Assembly (NCBI GenBank): GCA_017979445.1
Contig: CM030709.1
Coordinates: 3,941,001 to 4,005,000 of the forward strand
From: Akebia trifoliata
Lineage: Eukaryota > Streptophyta > Magnoliopsida > Ranunculales > Lardizabalaceae
DNA: 64,000 bases
Reading direction: 5' to 3'
Every line of letters starts with the position of its first letter. The first letter of the stretch is position 1. This document shows, one piece after another, positions 44,546-55,445 of this stretch. The position numbers were made by a program, and so were the translations under genes. A model generated the notes under the pieces. That model saw only the letters and a list, made by a program, of their open reading frames with translations. It ran no database searches and was not told where the DNA came from.

Positions 44546-47325
44546 CCTCCTTAGACCTTAGGCATTTTAGATCCTACATGTAACTATCTAGAGCCAACCT
44601 AACTCTGCCCCAATAACTGTCTTCCTATTTAAAGGGTGCATGAGGATAATTCACCTTAGGTCCAACATATTTGACATATATAAGATATTTACTTGACTCT
44701 CTTAATCTTCTAAATATTATTCATAATCTCTATCACAACTTTTCATTATAGATAAGATACATGGATTATGATTCAACGTATCTCATCTACCATAATATCA
44801 TATACTCTAATGATTCAAATTTCTGCTCTTAAGCCTTGGATTGCACATGCTATCATGATTTTTAAATTTGGTTAAAATTATTTCTTAATATATATTTATA
44901 TGTTAATAATTATAATTTTTTTAATATATAAAATAAGGTAGGTTAGAAAATTATTAGTCACAAGATCTTATTTCTATTTAGATAATAAATATTTAAATTA
45001 TAAAAAAGTAATTCAAAAAAACACAAAATTTAGAAAAATCTTTCTGACACTGTGTAAAATACATTATAATCTTATGTCAAAAGGTTCCTTCTGACATTGT
45101 ATACAATGCATTATGATCTCATGTCAAAAGGATCATTTTAACAAAAAGAGTATTTTTGCTAGCAAACTTATGGAAACTACTGTTTTTACCAATTTGATAA
45201 ATAAGATGTACAGTGATCCTTTTTGGTAAATAATCGATATGCAGTACATGATTTGGTAAATCTACCAGTTTATAATAAGAGGGGATAAGGGTTGAAGGTA
45301 AGTCAGCTCCAACATTAGCATGGGAGGTTTTGATTTTCCTTTGTTGTTTTAGCGATGACTGTTTAAACCACCTCCCACACCTCTAATCTTACCACATAGA
45401 TATCATAGAATCTTCTCTATTTTTTCGGGTACATTTAATGAGAAAGATATGATTTGAGAGGTGGGTTTTGCCGGGTGACTTTTTTGAAGGTCGAAATAGA
45501 CTTGTCACCCTCGTAAGCTCCAACATTAGCTTAATGGTGAGTATTGTTGATGAGTGTAGTTAAAAGCGAAAGGTACACTTAAGACACAAAGGCTTCTTGT
45601 TGCCTGAGGCGCACACGCGAGTGAAGCAAGACATAATAAAACTATAAAATAATTATAAAATTATAAACTGTAAAGTTCAAAAAATTAAATAATGAAAGAT
45701 AGATTTTAGATATTTTTCAATTATAATATGTATAAATATGTTATTCATTCAATACTTCAAAAAGAAGGGTAGAGAGGAAGAGCAAGAAAAAGGTATAATT
45801 AGGCCAACAACATATGGCCTTGCTGCTACAACTGTTAAGGATGAAAACCATCCACATGAATCAACTCACAAAAGTCATGACTCAACTCAGAATGTTGCCA
45901 ACTCAGCTGCTACCTCTTCAATGCATGACAAGTTTTCACCAGCTCATCTTTCCTTATCCAGTCAATCAAAGTATCAATGCAGAATTTTCTTTAGAAGAAA
46001 AAAAAAAAAAAGCTACATCAAAGACAAATCTTGGAAATATCTCTAGAAAATTTTATTTTCCTCTAAATTCCAGATTTAGGAGGAGATGATATTTGATAGG
46101 AATGTTCTGTTTGTATAATTGTAAAAAGAATAATTTCATTTTCCCTTTTTTTTTAAGTGCCGATATTCTAATTAAAAAGTCTTCATTCGGTCAATACTCG
46201 ATTGACGTGTTACTGACACCAAATTGTCGGGATACACAAAAATACATCTTTATGGGAATTTGCATTTGTGTATCCCGAGGAAACATATTTATGATTATGT
46301 GTCTATATCACATCGACCGAATAAAGACTTTCTAGTTTTACATAACAACCATTAGGACTGTCAATAGGCGGATCTGCCCTAACCCATCCCTAAAGAGGTG
46401 GGACGTATCTTAAATCAACCCTATACCCCTAATGGGCCAAAGTCGACTAAACCCTAACCCAAACCTAATGGACTCAAGCCAAATACAAATCACAAAATGT
46501 ATAATTAAATATTTTTAATGGTAAAAAATGTATTTTCCAAATAAATTTACTATACAAATAAAATACATTTAGTTTATTTAATTGTAAGTGAGGCATGCAC
46601 CTTACACAGTTGCACCTTGATTGAGGCGCAGTCAAGGCATGCGTCTTGGTACACCTCACTTAAAATGCCCACCTCACATTTATTAAGGCATATTAGGCCC
46701 GACCAGCCTTAAGGCGCTGGCCTTGACTACACACTTGATCAAAATTCATATTAAATATATTAATTATGTAAATTTTTAAAAGTACCTTTAATAGATCATT
46801 GCATTTAACATAATTTGTATATATTAACATAATGATTCTTACAAACAGATTTACAGATAAACCAAACTCGAATCAAACCAATTACAAATAGAACTACAGT
46901 CTAACTGAACTTTGATTCAATTCCATATTTCAACAAAGATGGAAGAACAATGACTCCATTTTAAAGCCTTCAAATTTTGACTAATCACTCCATAAGGAAT
47001 TACATTGAATAATCAATAACTCTTGAAATTGAACCACCATTAATTGTTTTTTGAACATGGCAGTATCATGGATCAAGCAAACCATGGGATTTAAATCTTG
47101 TTAGTATTATAAACAATCTAGAGTTGCAAATTTAAAAACCGTAAACTTGGCAAGAATTGAAGTTTATTTCCTTCTTTTATAAAATTTCTTAGTCTTTCCT
47201 ACATTGAAGAAGCTAGGATAGAAAGATCAAGAGAAAAAAAAAAAAAAAAAGGTTCATCACAAAATAAGCACTAGTAATACAATACAAGAGGCGGAAAAAG
47301 TAGTGTAGGTGGGTCCATCAAAATC
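44546..47325. other. Intergenic repeats, no supported gene
   Basis: 44546-45020 is the end of the UGT copy 4 flank. Near 45040-45140 a unit with TTCTGACATTGTATACAATG and TCATGTCAAAAGGATC is repeated about twice. 45540-46740 contains GC-rich motifs (GCCTGAGGCGCACACG; GGCGCTGGCC) at both ends, as in a decayed transposon. The 102-codon ORF at 45738-46046 is lysine/serine-rich with no recognised domain and is not called. Confidence 0.45.
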
Positions 47326-50300
47326 TCATATTTCACCCGTTCCGAGAGGCTGCCTTGAGGTATCACCAGAAGCCCATGCTTGATAATCCTTGACAAGCTG
47401 AATAACCATGAAAGATGAGAAATACATCTAGACATAAATTATGACTTTTTCTTTAAAACAAAACCAAATCAGTCCAAATCAGTGGTACAGACTGAGAAAG
47501 CCTAGTGTAATAACAAGTGACTGATTGCAAGGTACAAATCAAGCTTGTCCCGACACAACTATAACCAATGAAAATAAGAACAACAATAAAACTCATTGTC
47601 GCCTATAGAGTCTCAAACTAAGATGCACGATCTGCTGGGGCATTTGGAAATAAAGGACCGTTGTGTTTTTTAGCAGTAATCGGCAGAATTCTGTATATGG
47701 GTTTTCTGTTTTTTCATTTAAACTCTTCACGGAGTTCAAATGAGTTCTCAAGGTTTTTTTTTAAAGGATAGGAGTGGGTTTGTTGAATTTCTCCTGAATA
47801 GTATGTTCGGTCAGTTGTCTTTTGATCTGGCATTGTATTTGGTTGATCGTCTCAACCGGCTTCTTTTGATCAATACAAATCAAATATATATATAAAACTG
47901 TGGTTTTTCCTAGATCATCTCAAATCATTTTGCCGCTCTTAGTTTTTTTTTTTATAAGTATTTTGCCGCTCTTAGTTTACCACTCATCCATCACAACATG
48001 CTCATCTTTGCTACTCTCATTCGATAAACATGCAGTTACTTAACTGGATAACATCAACTCCAATGTACATCAGAATGTATACACAAAGGCTTTTCTATAA
48101 ACATTTATTTTTTCTGGACAAAATGTTACTTATCTTAATTTCTCTGACTGAAGCTAAGGGTGCTACATACATATTTGGGGTCATTTTCGGCAAACAATTA
48201 GCACCCAATATGCAGTCTCGGGAATTGGTTACCATACTTTAAGAAGAAACTGATTGTGGAAGACCGCTAAACTTATCTTTCCTAGTCCAACCTCATTCAT
48301 AGACCTTTCTCAATGGCTCTCAACCAATAGAATGGGAAGTTTTGCAGTTTAAGGTTTTATTTATGATCATAAGGAGTGTTACTAAATGCTAAGAAGTGAG
48401 GCGAGGTGTTTCACTAGCCAAAGCCGTAGAACCTTTGTCTTAATCCTCCACAAACAACAAATCCCAGGAGCTGATCTTCTTAATCTACCACATTTCTAAT
48501 GTGTAAACTAGAAGATTTTTGCTAACTCCACGTGTAGTGTTTCTTTTACACTACATTTTCAATCCCAGACCTAGATAGAAGAGGATGTTTCACCAAGTTG
48601 ACAACAGGGGTAAAATCTTTGCCATCTTCAACTACGAAGCCTGATGATTATTTTTTTTTTTTGCTAAGATGTTAAATTCTCCTTAAAAAAATTGGGAACA
48701 AGTTTAGCTCCTTGAGATATTAGAATTTGATTTGTGGATCACAGATAAAATAGGAGATAACCAGTGGACTGCACTAGGGCAGCACCCAAATTAGCAAATT
48801 AAAGGAGATGTTTTTTTTAACAAAAAATTTGTATAATTAATGAAATTTAAAAAAGAAACAAAAAGCTTTACCAACCTGTGCCATAAATCGGGGAAGCATT
48901 ATCCTCAAAATTTGCTCAAGGACTTGTGCACCAGTCGATTCAATTGCTTCCACTGGAATCGGTCGAAACGCAAATGGAATATCAATGGTGACCTGTATCC
49001 CATGTAACAATATTAAAAGCAAATCTGTAAAAATTTCAATTGTTTATAGAATTGTATACCACACATGTAAGTTCCAATCTACGAGTGATATAAATGAAAG
49101 TCACCTCTATGATGGTATCTGAAACGAGCTTCTGCACTGACGAGTTGCTCTGCTTGCTACTGCATGATATTTGATTCACCATTGAAGCTGCATTTCCCAT
49201 ACCAAATCAGTGTCAAAGGTGTCCTGAAAAGGCATTATGTAGTTCAATTTAGAGATGAACTCAAGCTTCGATCAAAGGTTGTTAATTTGGGGGTTGGATA
49301 ACTGTTGCATACATGAGTGACGTCAATATGCCAGTGAATAGATTGAAGTCAAAATCCAACAAGATTTTAATGAAATCTTTGTCGATAAGAACAACAGAAG
49401 TAGTTTTGTATCATTCTCATTATTCGGTGTCTTGTAGCCTCCATCAAGTGATGCCATGTGGACCGCTCAGATGAAATCCCCAACTTCGAGATATGCTGAC
49501 TTCTTGAGTATTCTCGAGGTGATGTGTCAGACCAAGATTTCTAAAACCATGTTTGACCAATAGATATGATATAGGTTCAAGCATTTGGAGTATAAGTACC
49601 AATTATACAAAAACTAGTAAGCTGAAAATGTTTTCAGATGTTGAAGCATAAGCCTTACATGCATGGAACCACTAAATAAATATATATGTATACAAATAAT
49701 ATTGAAAATTGAAAAAATTAAGAGTGGCCATCACATATTTCCAAATTTTAAGTTTCAAAATCACACAATCTAATTCTTAGTTTTAATCCCCTATATTAAT
49801 AGTAATATAACATATTCTTTATATTTCAGCAAGAACGAAATTTTATATTTGGATAATCGAAAGTTTTTGAAGTAAATAACTATTTAATATTTATTGTAAA
49901 AAAATAATATTATTTTTCAATAACTTTCTTTACATGTATTACATGAAATACCATGACATTTATTTATAATCAAATCAATCCAACAATTTTCTTTCCATAA
50001 ATTGCTATTTTATATTCAAGTTTGTTTCTAAATGCTCCAAATCTCTAATTATATTGCACATTAGCAGAAATAAAGAAACGGGAAAAGAAAAGAAAGGCAA
50101 GAATTACAAAATTAAGAAGACAGAGAGAGATTAAAAATAGTAACATGTGAAGTGTACACCTCAATCATGCCTCCTCTGAAGCAGATGCAGTTTGGACACC
50201 TCTTTACCCGTTTCATACACCTTAGTTGTTTTTACATTTCTTCCTTGCAAATTGCAACTCAGGGCGTTTGTAGTAAGAGTCGTGCTGGAGTGACCTCAAG

Positions 50301-51530
50301 ATTGAACCGCACATCGCACACCCTGATGTGAAAGTTTATAGGAACCATAGATGCTTTTTCACTAGACTCTCGATGAAAAGCATCTATGGTTTCTATACAC
50401 TTAAAGGTTAGGGATGTGAGGTTCAATCTTGAGGTCACTTCAGCATTATTCTTGTAGTAAACCTCACCTGAGGCATGTCAAGAGGTGTATGCCTCCTACA
50501 CCTTTAATTAACAACTTCGGAGAGGGCATTAGTATTAGAGCTGTCATCGACTTATATAAGATGAATTTATGGAGTGTTTGATTAAATTGGTAAGAATTGT
50601 CCAGTTTTTTTAGAACACTATAATGTACGTCATCATTGATGACAGCTCTAATACTAATCCCCTCTCCAAAGTTGCACCCTATTCAATCAAATTCTTTAAG
50701 ATTGCAAAGAATTGGACAATAGGACACAAAACCCTTAATTTATATTCTCCCTCAGATTCCTACAACCAAATATTTCAATCCATTGTTGGACCCATTATGG
50801 CTTAAATGTTAATTATTTAACAAATCAGAAATACAGATTAAAATTTAAATAAATAATCATACCTGAGAACTTCTCATTCTGCGAAACCACAATTGGTGAA
50901 CCCTCCAGCTGTAAAAATAAAACAATATCAAACCTAGAACCACTGTAACAGCCATCAAGACCTGAAATTTTCCAATTTAACCTAAGAGAATATGAGAATG
51001 AAAAGGAACAAAGAAGGCTAATAAACCTTGCAAGACAAGAGCCTAATGCAACAACCATTAGGTTGCTCTTCCACTCTAACCAGCAAAACTGGACAAACTT
51101 CGAAAGCAAAGAACTTGATCCTGTAAACATAACACCTGAACGTATTCTCATCGATCCGCTCAATCCTCTCAGCGTCCAACACAGAGTACTGACTTGCAGG
51201 CAAGCTCATATACTCAACTGCAACCACGAAAGATCAAAAAAGCCTCCACAGATTACAATTTCAAGAAACACAGAAGTATAGATTTGTTTGAGGTTCTTGC
51301 TTACTTAGAGGACGTTCAAGTTGTCGAACAATAACAGTTTCTGATCGCTTAGCAACGAAACGAGCTTTTGGAGTCGGATCTACCGAAATTGCAGAAACAC
51401 GAAGTGAGGATTTTCGAGATTCATTTTGAATCGAAGCGAAACTCAAAACCACATTTTTAACTGTAAAAGGGATTCGAGGATTTCTCAAAGGTGTAGTAAT
51501 GGATTCCAAACGTATAGAGTTCAGTGCCAT
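47326..51530 (-). CDS. DUF1997 family protein, probably plastid, six exons, 244 aa
   Basis: Exons in minus-strand order: 51305-51530, 51027-51217, 50863-50908, 49105-49187, 48876-48992, 47326-47397. All junctions are GT-AG and the phases sum to 244 codons plus TGA. The N terminus (MALNSIRLESITTPLRNPR) is Ser/Arg-rich and short of acids, like a chloroplast transit peptide. The conserved body reads EYMSLPASQYSVLDAERIER, then FRCYVYRIKFFAFEVCPVLL, then NGCCIRLLSCK, then IDIPFAFRPIPVEAIE, ending LPRFMAQLVKDYQAWASGD. This matches plant DUF1997 proteins as I recall them; their biochemical function is not established. Introns 3 (1675 bp) and 5 (1478 bp) are long. Intron 3 contains two foldback elements. 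The gene lies head-to-tail with H2B, which ends about 420 bp upstream. Confidence 0.9.
50280..50448. mobile_element. Foldback MITE, AATGCTG-AGTGACC family, copy 4, in intron 3
   Basis: Starts GTGCTGGAGTGACCTCAAG and ends CTTGAGGTCACTTCAGCATT. The arms are near-perfect, with AGCATCTATGG facing CCATAGATGCT, and it looks the youngest of the five copies. It is transcribed as part of the DUF1997 pre-mRNA. Confidence 0.75.
50513..50675. mobile_element. Second foldback in intron 3
   Basis: The arms AGGGCATTAGTATTAGAGC and TGTCATC are mirrored by GATGACAGCTCTAATACTAA and CCCCTCTCC. The ends AACTTCGGAGAG / CTCTCCAAAGTT also pair. Confidence 0.7.
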
Positions 51531-51952
51531 TGAAGAGTGAAGTTTGTAGCAGTGAACAATAAGGCGTAGTTGAAGATAAGGCCACGAGGTTTGATACTAC
51601 ACTTAAGGCGCAGATTAGCCTCTTTGGCTTTTAAGTATGTGGACCCATATACTTATATGGCGCATGTTAGATTTATTTAACGCGCTTTTGCTAATGAGAG
51701 CAGGTTTTTTTTTACTATTGTAAACCGACATAGTGTTGCTATTATGCGCCATCGATGGAAACAAAGAATTACCAACAATAAAAGAGTGAAATTTGTTTAA
51801 TCCGCGCAGAATTACATTAAAAAGGTTAAATCTTTACAGCCAGAAACCCTAATACAAACTTCAAAGAAACCAATTAATAATGCATCACCAGCACCGATTC
51901 TTCCCCAATTTCACTCAAAATACAATATTTCGAAACCCTAATCTTTGAAAAC

Positions 51953-52399
51953 CTAAGAACTTGTGAACTTAGTAACGGCCTTGGTTCCTTCTGACACAGC
52001 GTGCTTCGCAAGCTCTCCAGGTAACACGAGACGAACAGCAGTTTGGATCTCTCGAGAAGTAATGGTTGGCTTCTTGTTATACCTCGCAAGTTTCGAAGCT
52101 TCTTGTGCGAGTTTCTCAAAGATGTCGTTGATGAAGCTGTTCATGATCCCCATAGCTTTGCTGGAGATACCAATGTCAGGGTGGACTTGTTTCAAGACCT
52201 TAAAGATGTAAATCTTGTAGGTTTCAACGTTCTTCTTCGATCGCTTCTTCTTCTTGTCTGAAGAAGCTGCTTCTTTGGGAAGCTTTTTTTCCGCTTTTAG
52301 CTTCTTCTCTGCAACTGGAGCTTTCTCGGCCTTCTTCTCCTCTGTAGCAGCTGAGGCTGGTTTCTTCTCTGCAGGTTTCTTCTCTGCCTTTGGCGCCAT
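51953..52399 (-). CDS. Histone H2B, intronless, 148 aa
   Basis: A core nucleosome histone that pairs with H2A in the nucleus. The N-terminal tail (residues 1-55) is the plant type, rich in Lys/Ala/Glu-Pro repeats ([19 protein letters not shown]). The histone fold follows from [21 protein letters not shown] through [20 protein letters not shown] and [21 protein letters not shown] to [20 protein letters not shown]. The C-terminal AVTKFTSS holds the lysine (residue 144) that plants mono-ubiquitinate. Length and absence of introns are typical of plant H2B. A TATA box, a CCAAT box and an inverted repeat lie upstream. Confidence 0.98.
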   Translation of the reverse strand: MAPKAEKKPAEKKPASAATEEKKAEKAPVAEKKLKAEKKLPKEAASSDKKKKRSKKNVETYKIYIFKVLKQVHPDIGISSKAMGIMNSFINDIFEKLAQEASKLARYNKKPTITSREIQTAVRLVLPGELAKHAVSEGTKAVTKFTSS

Positions 52400-52493
52400 T
52401 AGAAACCTTTTTTGAGAAAATAGAAGAGAGCGACCGACACGAAGGAAATACCGAGAGAGATTGTGATTTGTGAGTAAAATTTTGTGTGGGATT

Positions 52494-52503
52494 TATTTAT
52501 ATA
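52494..52503 (-). promoter_or_regulatory. TATA box of H2B
   Basis: Minus-strand TATATAAATA, about 95 bp before the ATG, giving a plausible 60-70 bp leader. Confidence 0.7.
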
Positions 52504-52522
52504 GGTTAAGTACTGAGATTTG

Positions 52523-52527
52523 ATTGG
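52523..52527 (-). promoter_or_regulatory. CCAAT box of H2B
   Basis: Minus-strand CCAAT about 20 bp upstream of the TATA box. A GCGTCA motif, one base off the plant histone hexamer ACGTCA, lies a little further up near 52540. Confidence 0.45.
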
Positions 52528-52559
52528 TTAATTTCTTTTGACGCAGATCGATAAGATTA

Positions 52560-52590
52560 ACCGTCCATTTAAGAAAATGGAATGGACGGT
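52560..52590. promoter_or_regulatory. 10-bp perfect inverted repeat upstream of H2B
   Basis: ACCGTCCATT and AATGGACGGT are separated by 11 bp. It lies about 60 bp upstream of the TATA box. It could be a dimeric factor site or a chance palindrome. Confidence 0.4.
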
Positions 52591-52739
52591 GTGGATGAGT
52601 TTGGGTTTTAGCGATATGGTGGAATGCGAAACCGATACTGTCTTTGGTAATAGAATCTCGTCCTTTTCGTGTCGTTTAAGTGTCTTTTGGGCCACATGCT
52701 AGCGTGCGCTGGGTGCAATCTATGACACCAAGTAGGCAA

Positions 52740-53400
52740 AAATTCAAGTTATATTCGAATTTGAATTGCAAAAATCTGATTTAAAATTTAGTCAAAAATT
52801 TAATAAATGAAAAATATGCTGCATATGATTCATACTTATATTATCCATTTCATTTCAAGAATTCAAACATAAAAAATTCGATCATATAATAATGATGGTG
52901 ATGATGAAATTTTTTATGATAATAATGATGGTGGTGATAATGAGGACATTGAGGTTATTGTTTCATTGATTTTTTTAAAAAGGCTAAAGTCAAAAGATAA
53001 ATCAATAATTTGAAAAATTAAAATGTAATTTTAAATAAATGTAGAGGGTCATGTCATTATTTTTTTAAAGATAAAAAGAATATTTATCACATAAAAAGGT
53101 GGGTTCCTCCAAAATTTTGAAACATGACTGTTTCAAAGTCAACTTGTGTTATACGTCACAACTTATAAATTTACACTTTATAACATACAATAAATTATAA
53201 TAGCATTTTTTTTTCCATTAAATTTTATGAAAATTGTAAAAATTATAAAATTTGTAAAGATCGCGTTTTATTCTTTTCAAATTTAAAAGTTGGGAATTAT
53301 TCAGATTAGTTAATAATACGGAGAATAATATTTTCATTGAAAAAAAAAAAAAAAAAATTGGTGATTTTTTTAAGAATTAAACGGGAATTGCTAACAAGTG
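52740..53400 (+). mobile_element. Inverted relative of the element at 11826-12513
   Basis: The reverse complement matches the first copy through GGATTTTTGCAATCC-like, GATGGTGATGATG, TGTAGAGGGTCATGTCATTA, AAGTCAACTTGTGTTA and the end GAATTGCTAACAAG. The left end is not clear. The Asp-rich coding stretch is broken here. Confidence 0.65.
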
Positions 53401-54045
53401 GGGTAAACTATACTTTGACCCCTTATGATTTGGCATAATTTCATATTGAACTCCTAATGTTTTTACAATTGCACTTATCTTTCCTAAAGTAATCAAATGG
53501 ATTTACTTGTACCATTAGTAAAATAATTTAAAATTACTTTTGTAAAGACTATTTTGTCCTTTTTTTTTTTTCTTTTTTTTTTTTTAAGTTGAGGAAGGAG
53601 GGATCACCAAAATTCCACTAGTAATTGAGAACAGGGGATTCACCAAAGTAAAGTTTTATTCAGCTTGAAATTTAAAATTGGATTTTGTTATAAGGTACAT
53701 GTTAAAGTGCAATAAACATACTTTGAAAATTGGAATCTAAAGGTGTTTTGATAATAATAATAAATAAATAAAAATTCAGGGTCATTTACTATACAAAATT
53801 TAATTTTCAAAGTGTATTTATTGCACTTTAACATGTAACCTGAGGGCACACATTAACAAGACCCTCTATAAAAAATAAAAATAAAAATAAAAAAAATTTC
53901 TCACAATTAAAAAAATTAAGAAGGTTAAAATGGTTAAATAACTTTGGAACATTAACCCACTTTTCGAAAAAAAAGAGATAAGTGAAATATCAAGAGGTTA
54001 AGGGATCAACATGAAATTATGCCATCATAGGAGGTCAAAGTGTAA
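53400..54045. mobile_element. Large foldback element, about 645 bp
   Basis: The outer arms (ACTTTGACCCCTTATGATTTG, then GGCATAATTTCATATTGA) face TCAACATGAAATTATGCC and ATAGGAGGTCAAAGTG. An inner pair TTATAAGGTACATGTTAAAG / CTTTAACATGTAACC also folds. No ORF. Confidence 0.7.
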
Positions 54046-54159
54046 TTATCCAATCTAATACGATAGCATGGAGGATCTGATGTGGAATAAATAGTTATAG
54101 TTTTAATTGATTCTTGTCTTATAAAATATTTATATGGGTAGATCTGAAATTATGATAAT

Positions 54160-54550
54160 TAATTGGGAAAATTATTAAAAGAGGGTTAAGTATTTTAATA
54201 CTTACAAAAAAATCTATTTTTTTTAATTATCAAAAATGAATTAAATCCCTGAATAGTTCAGCATTTTAGTAACTCATTGGGTTGTCTAACATTTTAAATG
54301 AAGACTAAATTGTTGGGGTGTTAAAGCAAATTATTAAAACGTTGGATAGTCCAGTGTTTCAAGCATTCGAAGGACATTTTTGGTAAAGCAATTTATCTTA
54401 ATACATTAAAACATTGGAAAGTCCAACGAGTTAATCAAACGCAGGACTTTCCAACAACTTATTTCATTTTTGGTAATTTTTGAAAAATATATATTTTTTA
54501 AATATTAAAATATTTAATCTTTTTTTAATAATTTTTCCTAATTAATTTTA
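54160..54550. mobile_element. Foldback element with GGACTTTCCAAC motifs
   Basis: The left arm TTGGGAAAATTATTAAAAG and TTAAGTATTTTAATA faces the right arm TATTAAAATATTTAATC and TTAATAATTTTTCC. The middle has several copies of CATTGGAAAGTCCAAC-like half-sites. Confidence 0.55.
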
Positions 54551-54876
54551 AAAAAAAATTTAATAGAAATTTGGTACTTCTGCTAAGTCGATAAGAGTCC
54601 TTTAGTGTTGATACCACGACCTAGATTCACAACTGGCCTTTATTTACACACCTTCACTTATTAATAAGGCGATAACTAATCTCACTTGAAGAAATGATTT
54701 ATGAAAAAAGACAAATTCTAAAAACTAAGGGTACCATGTGAATGTAGAAAACAAAATTTTAAGAATTCGATCACGTGCTTTTAAGTTCACATGGTCCAAA
54801 TGAGAATGTCGGTCCAGGCTCTACATGGTCCTCGGGTCGATATAACCTTTTCATATAGAAAAAAAAATATATTGAA

Positions 54877-55050
54877 TAATGCTGAAGTGACCTCAAGATT
54901 GCACCTCACATCGTACATCTTGACGTGAAAGTGTATAAGAACCATAGACACTTTTCATTGAGATACGAGTGAAAAAGAATTTATAGTACCTATACAATTT
55001 CATGTTAGGATGTGCCATATGATGTACAAGCTTGACGTCACTCCAGCATG
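54877..55050. mobile_element. Foldback MITE, AATGCTG-AGTGACC family, copy 5
   Basis: Starts AATGCTGAAGTGACCTCAAG and ends CTTGACGTCACTCCAGCAT, with the central GAACCATAGACACTTTTCA arm. Confidence 0.7.
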
Positions 55051-55445
55051 ACTCAAAAAAAAATTATATACAAACTTCTTCTAAACATATTTCAACTTTG
55101 TGATTGGGGCCATTAACCCAAAAGACAATCCCCATGCCAAGAAAAGAAAGTGCTTGCATCCATGAACATTTCATCACTCCTTTCATTCATTTATGGAACT
55201 ATTATATTAGTCAAAGACGTCCAATCTTGATCGAGCGGTTCTTTTGGGCCCACAAATGATGCAACATACAAGCTACAATCATCATCATCACCATCATAGA
55301 CTTATTCCCAATATTCTATGCGATGTCATTGAAATAAGGACTATAAAATCAAAAGAAGTCCCACTACAGATAATTCATCACAAGTTATCTAGTATGTTTC
55401 TTGCAGGAGAATCGAACACACTTCAATTGTCCAAGATCCCATCTC

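Noticed and set aside
45738..46089. Two overlapping ORFs of 91-102 codons
   Set aside because: Low-complexity lysine ends, no recognised domain, and decayed-transposon surroundings.
51963..52261. 72-82-codon plus-strand ORFs
   Set aside because: Antisense shadows of histone H2B.
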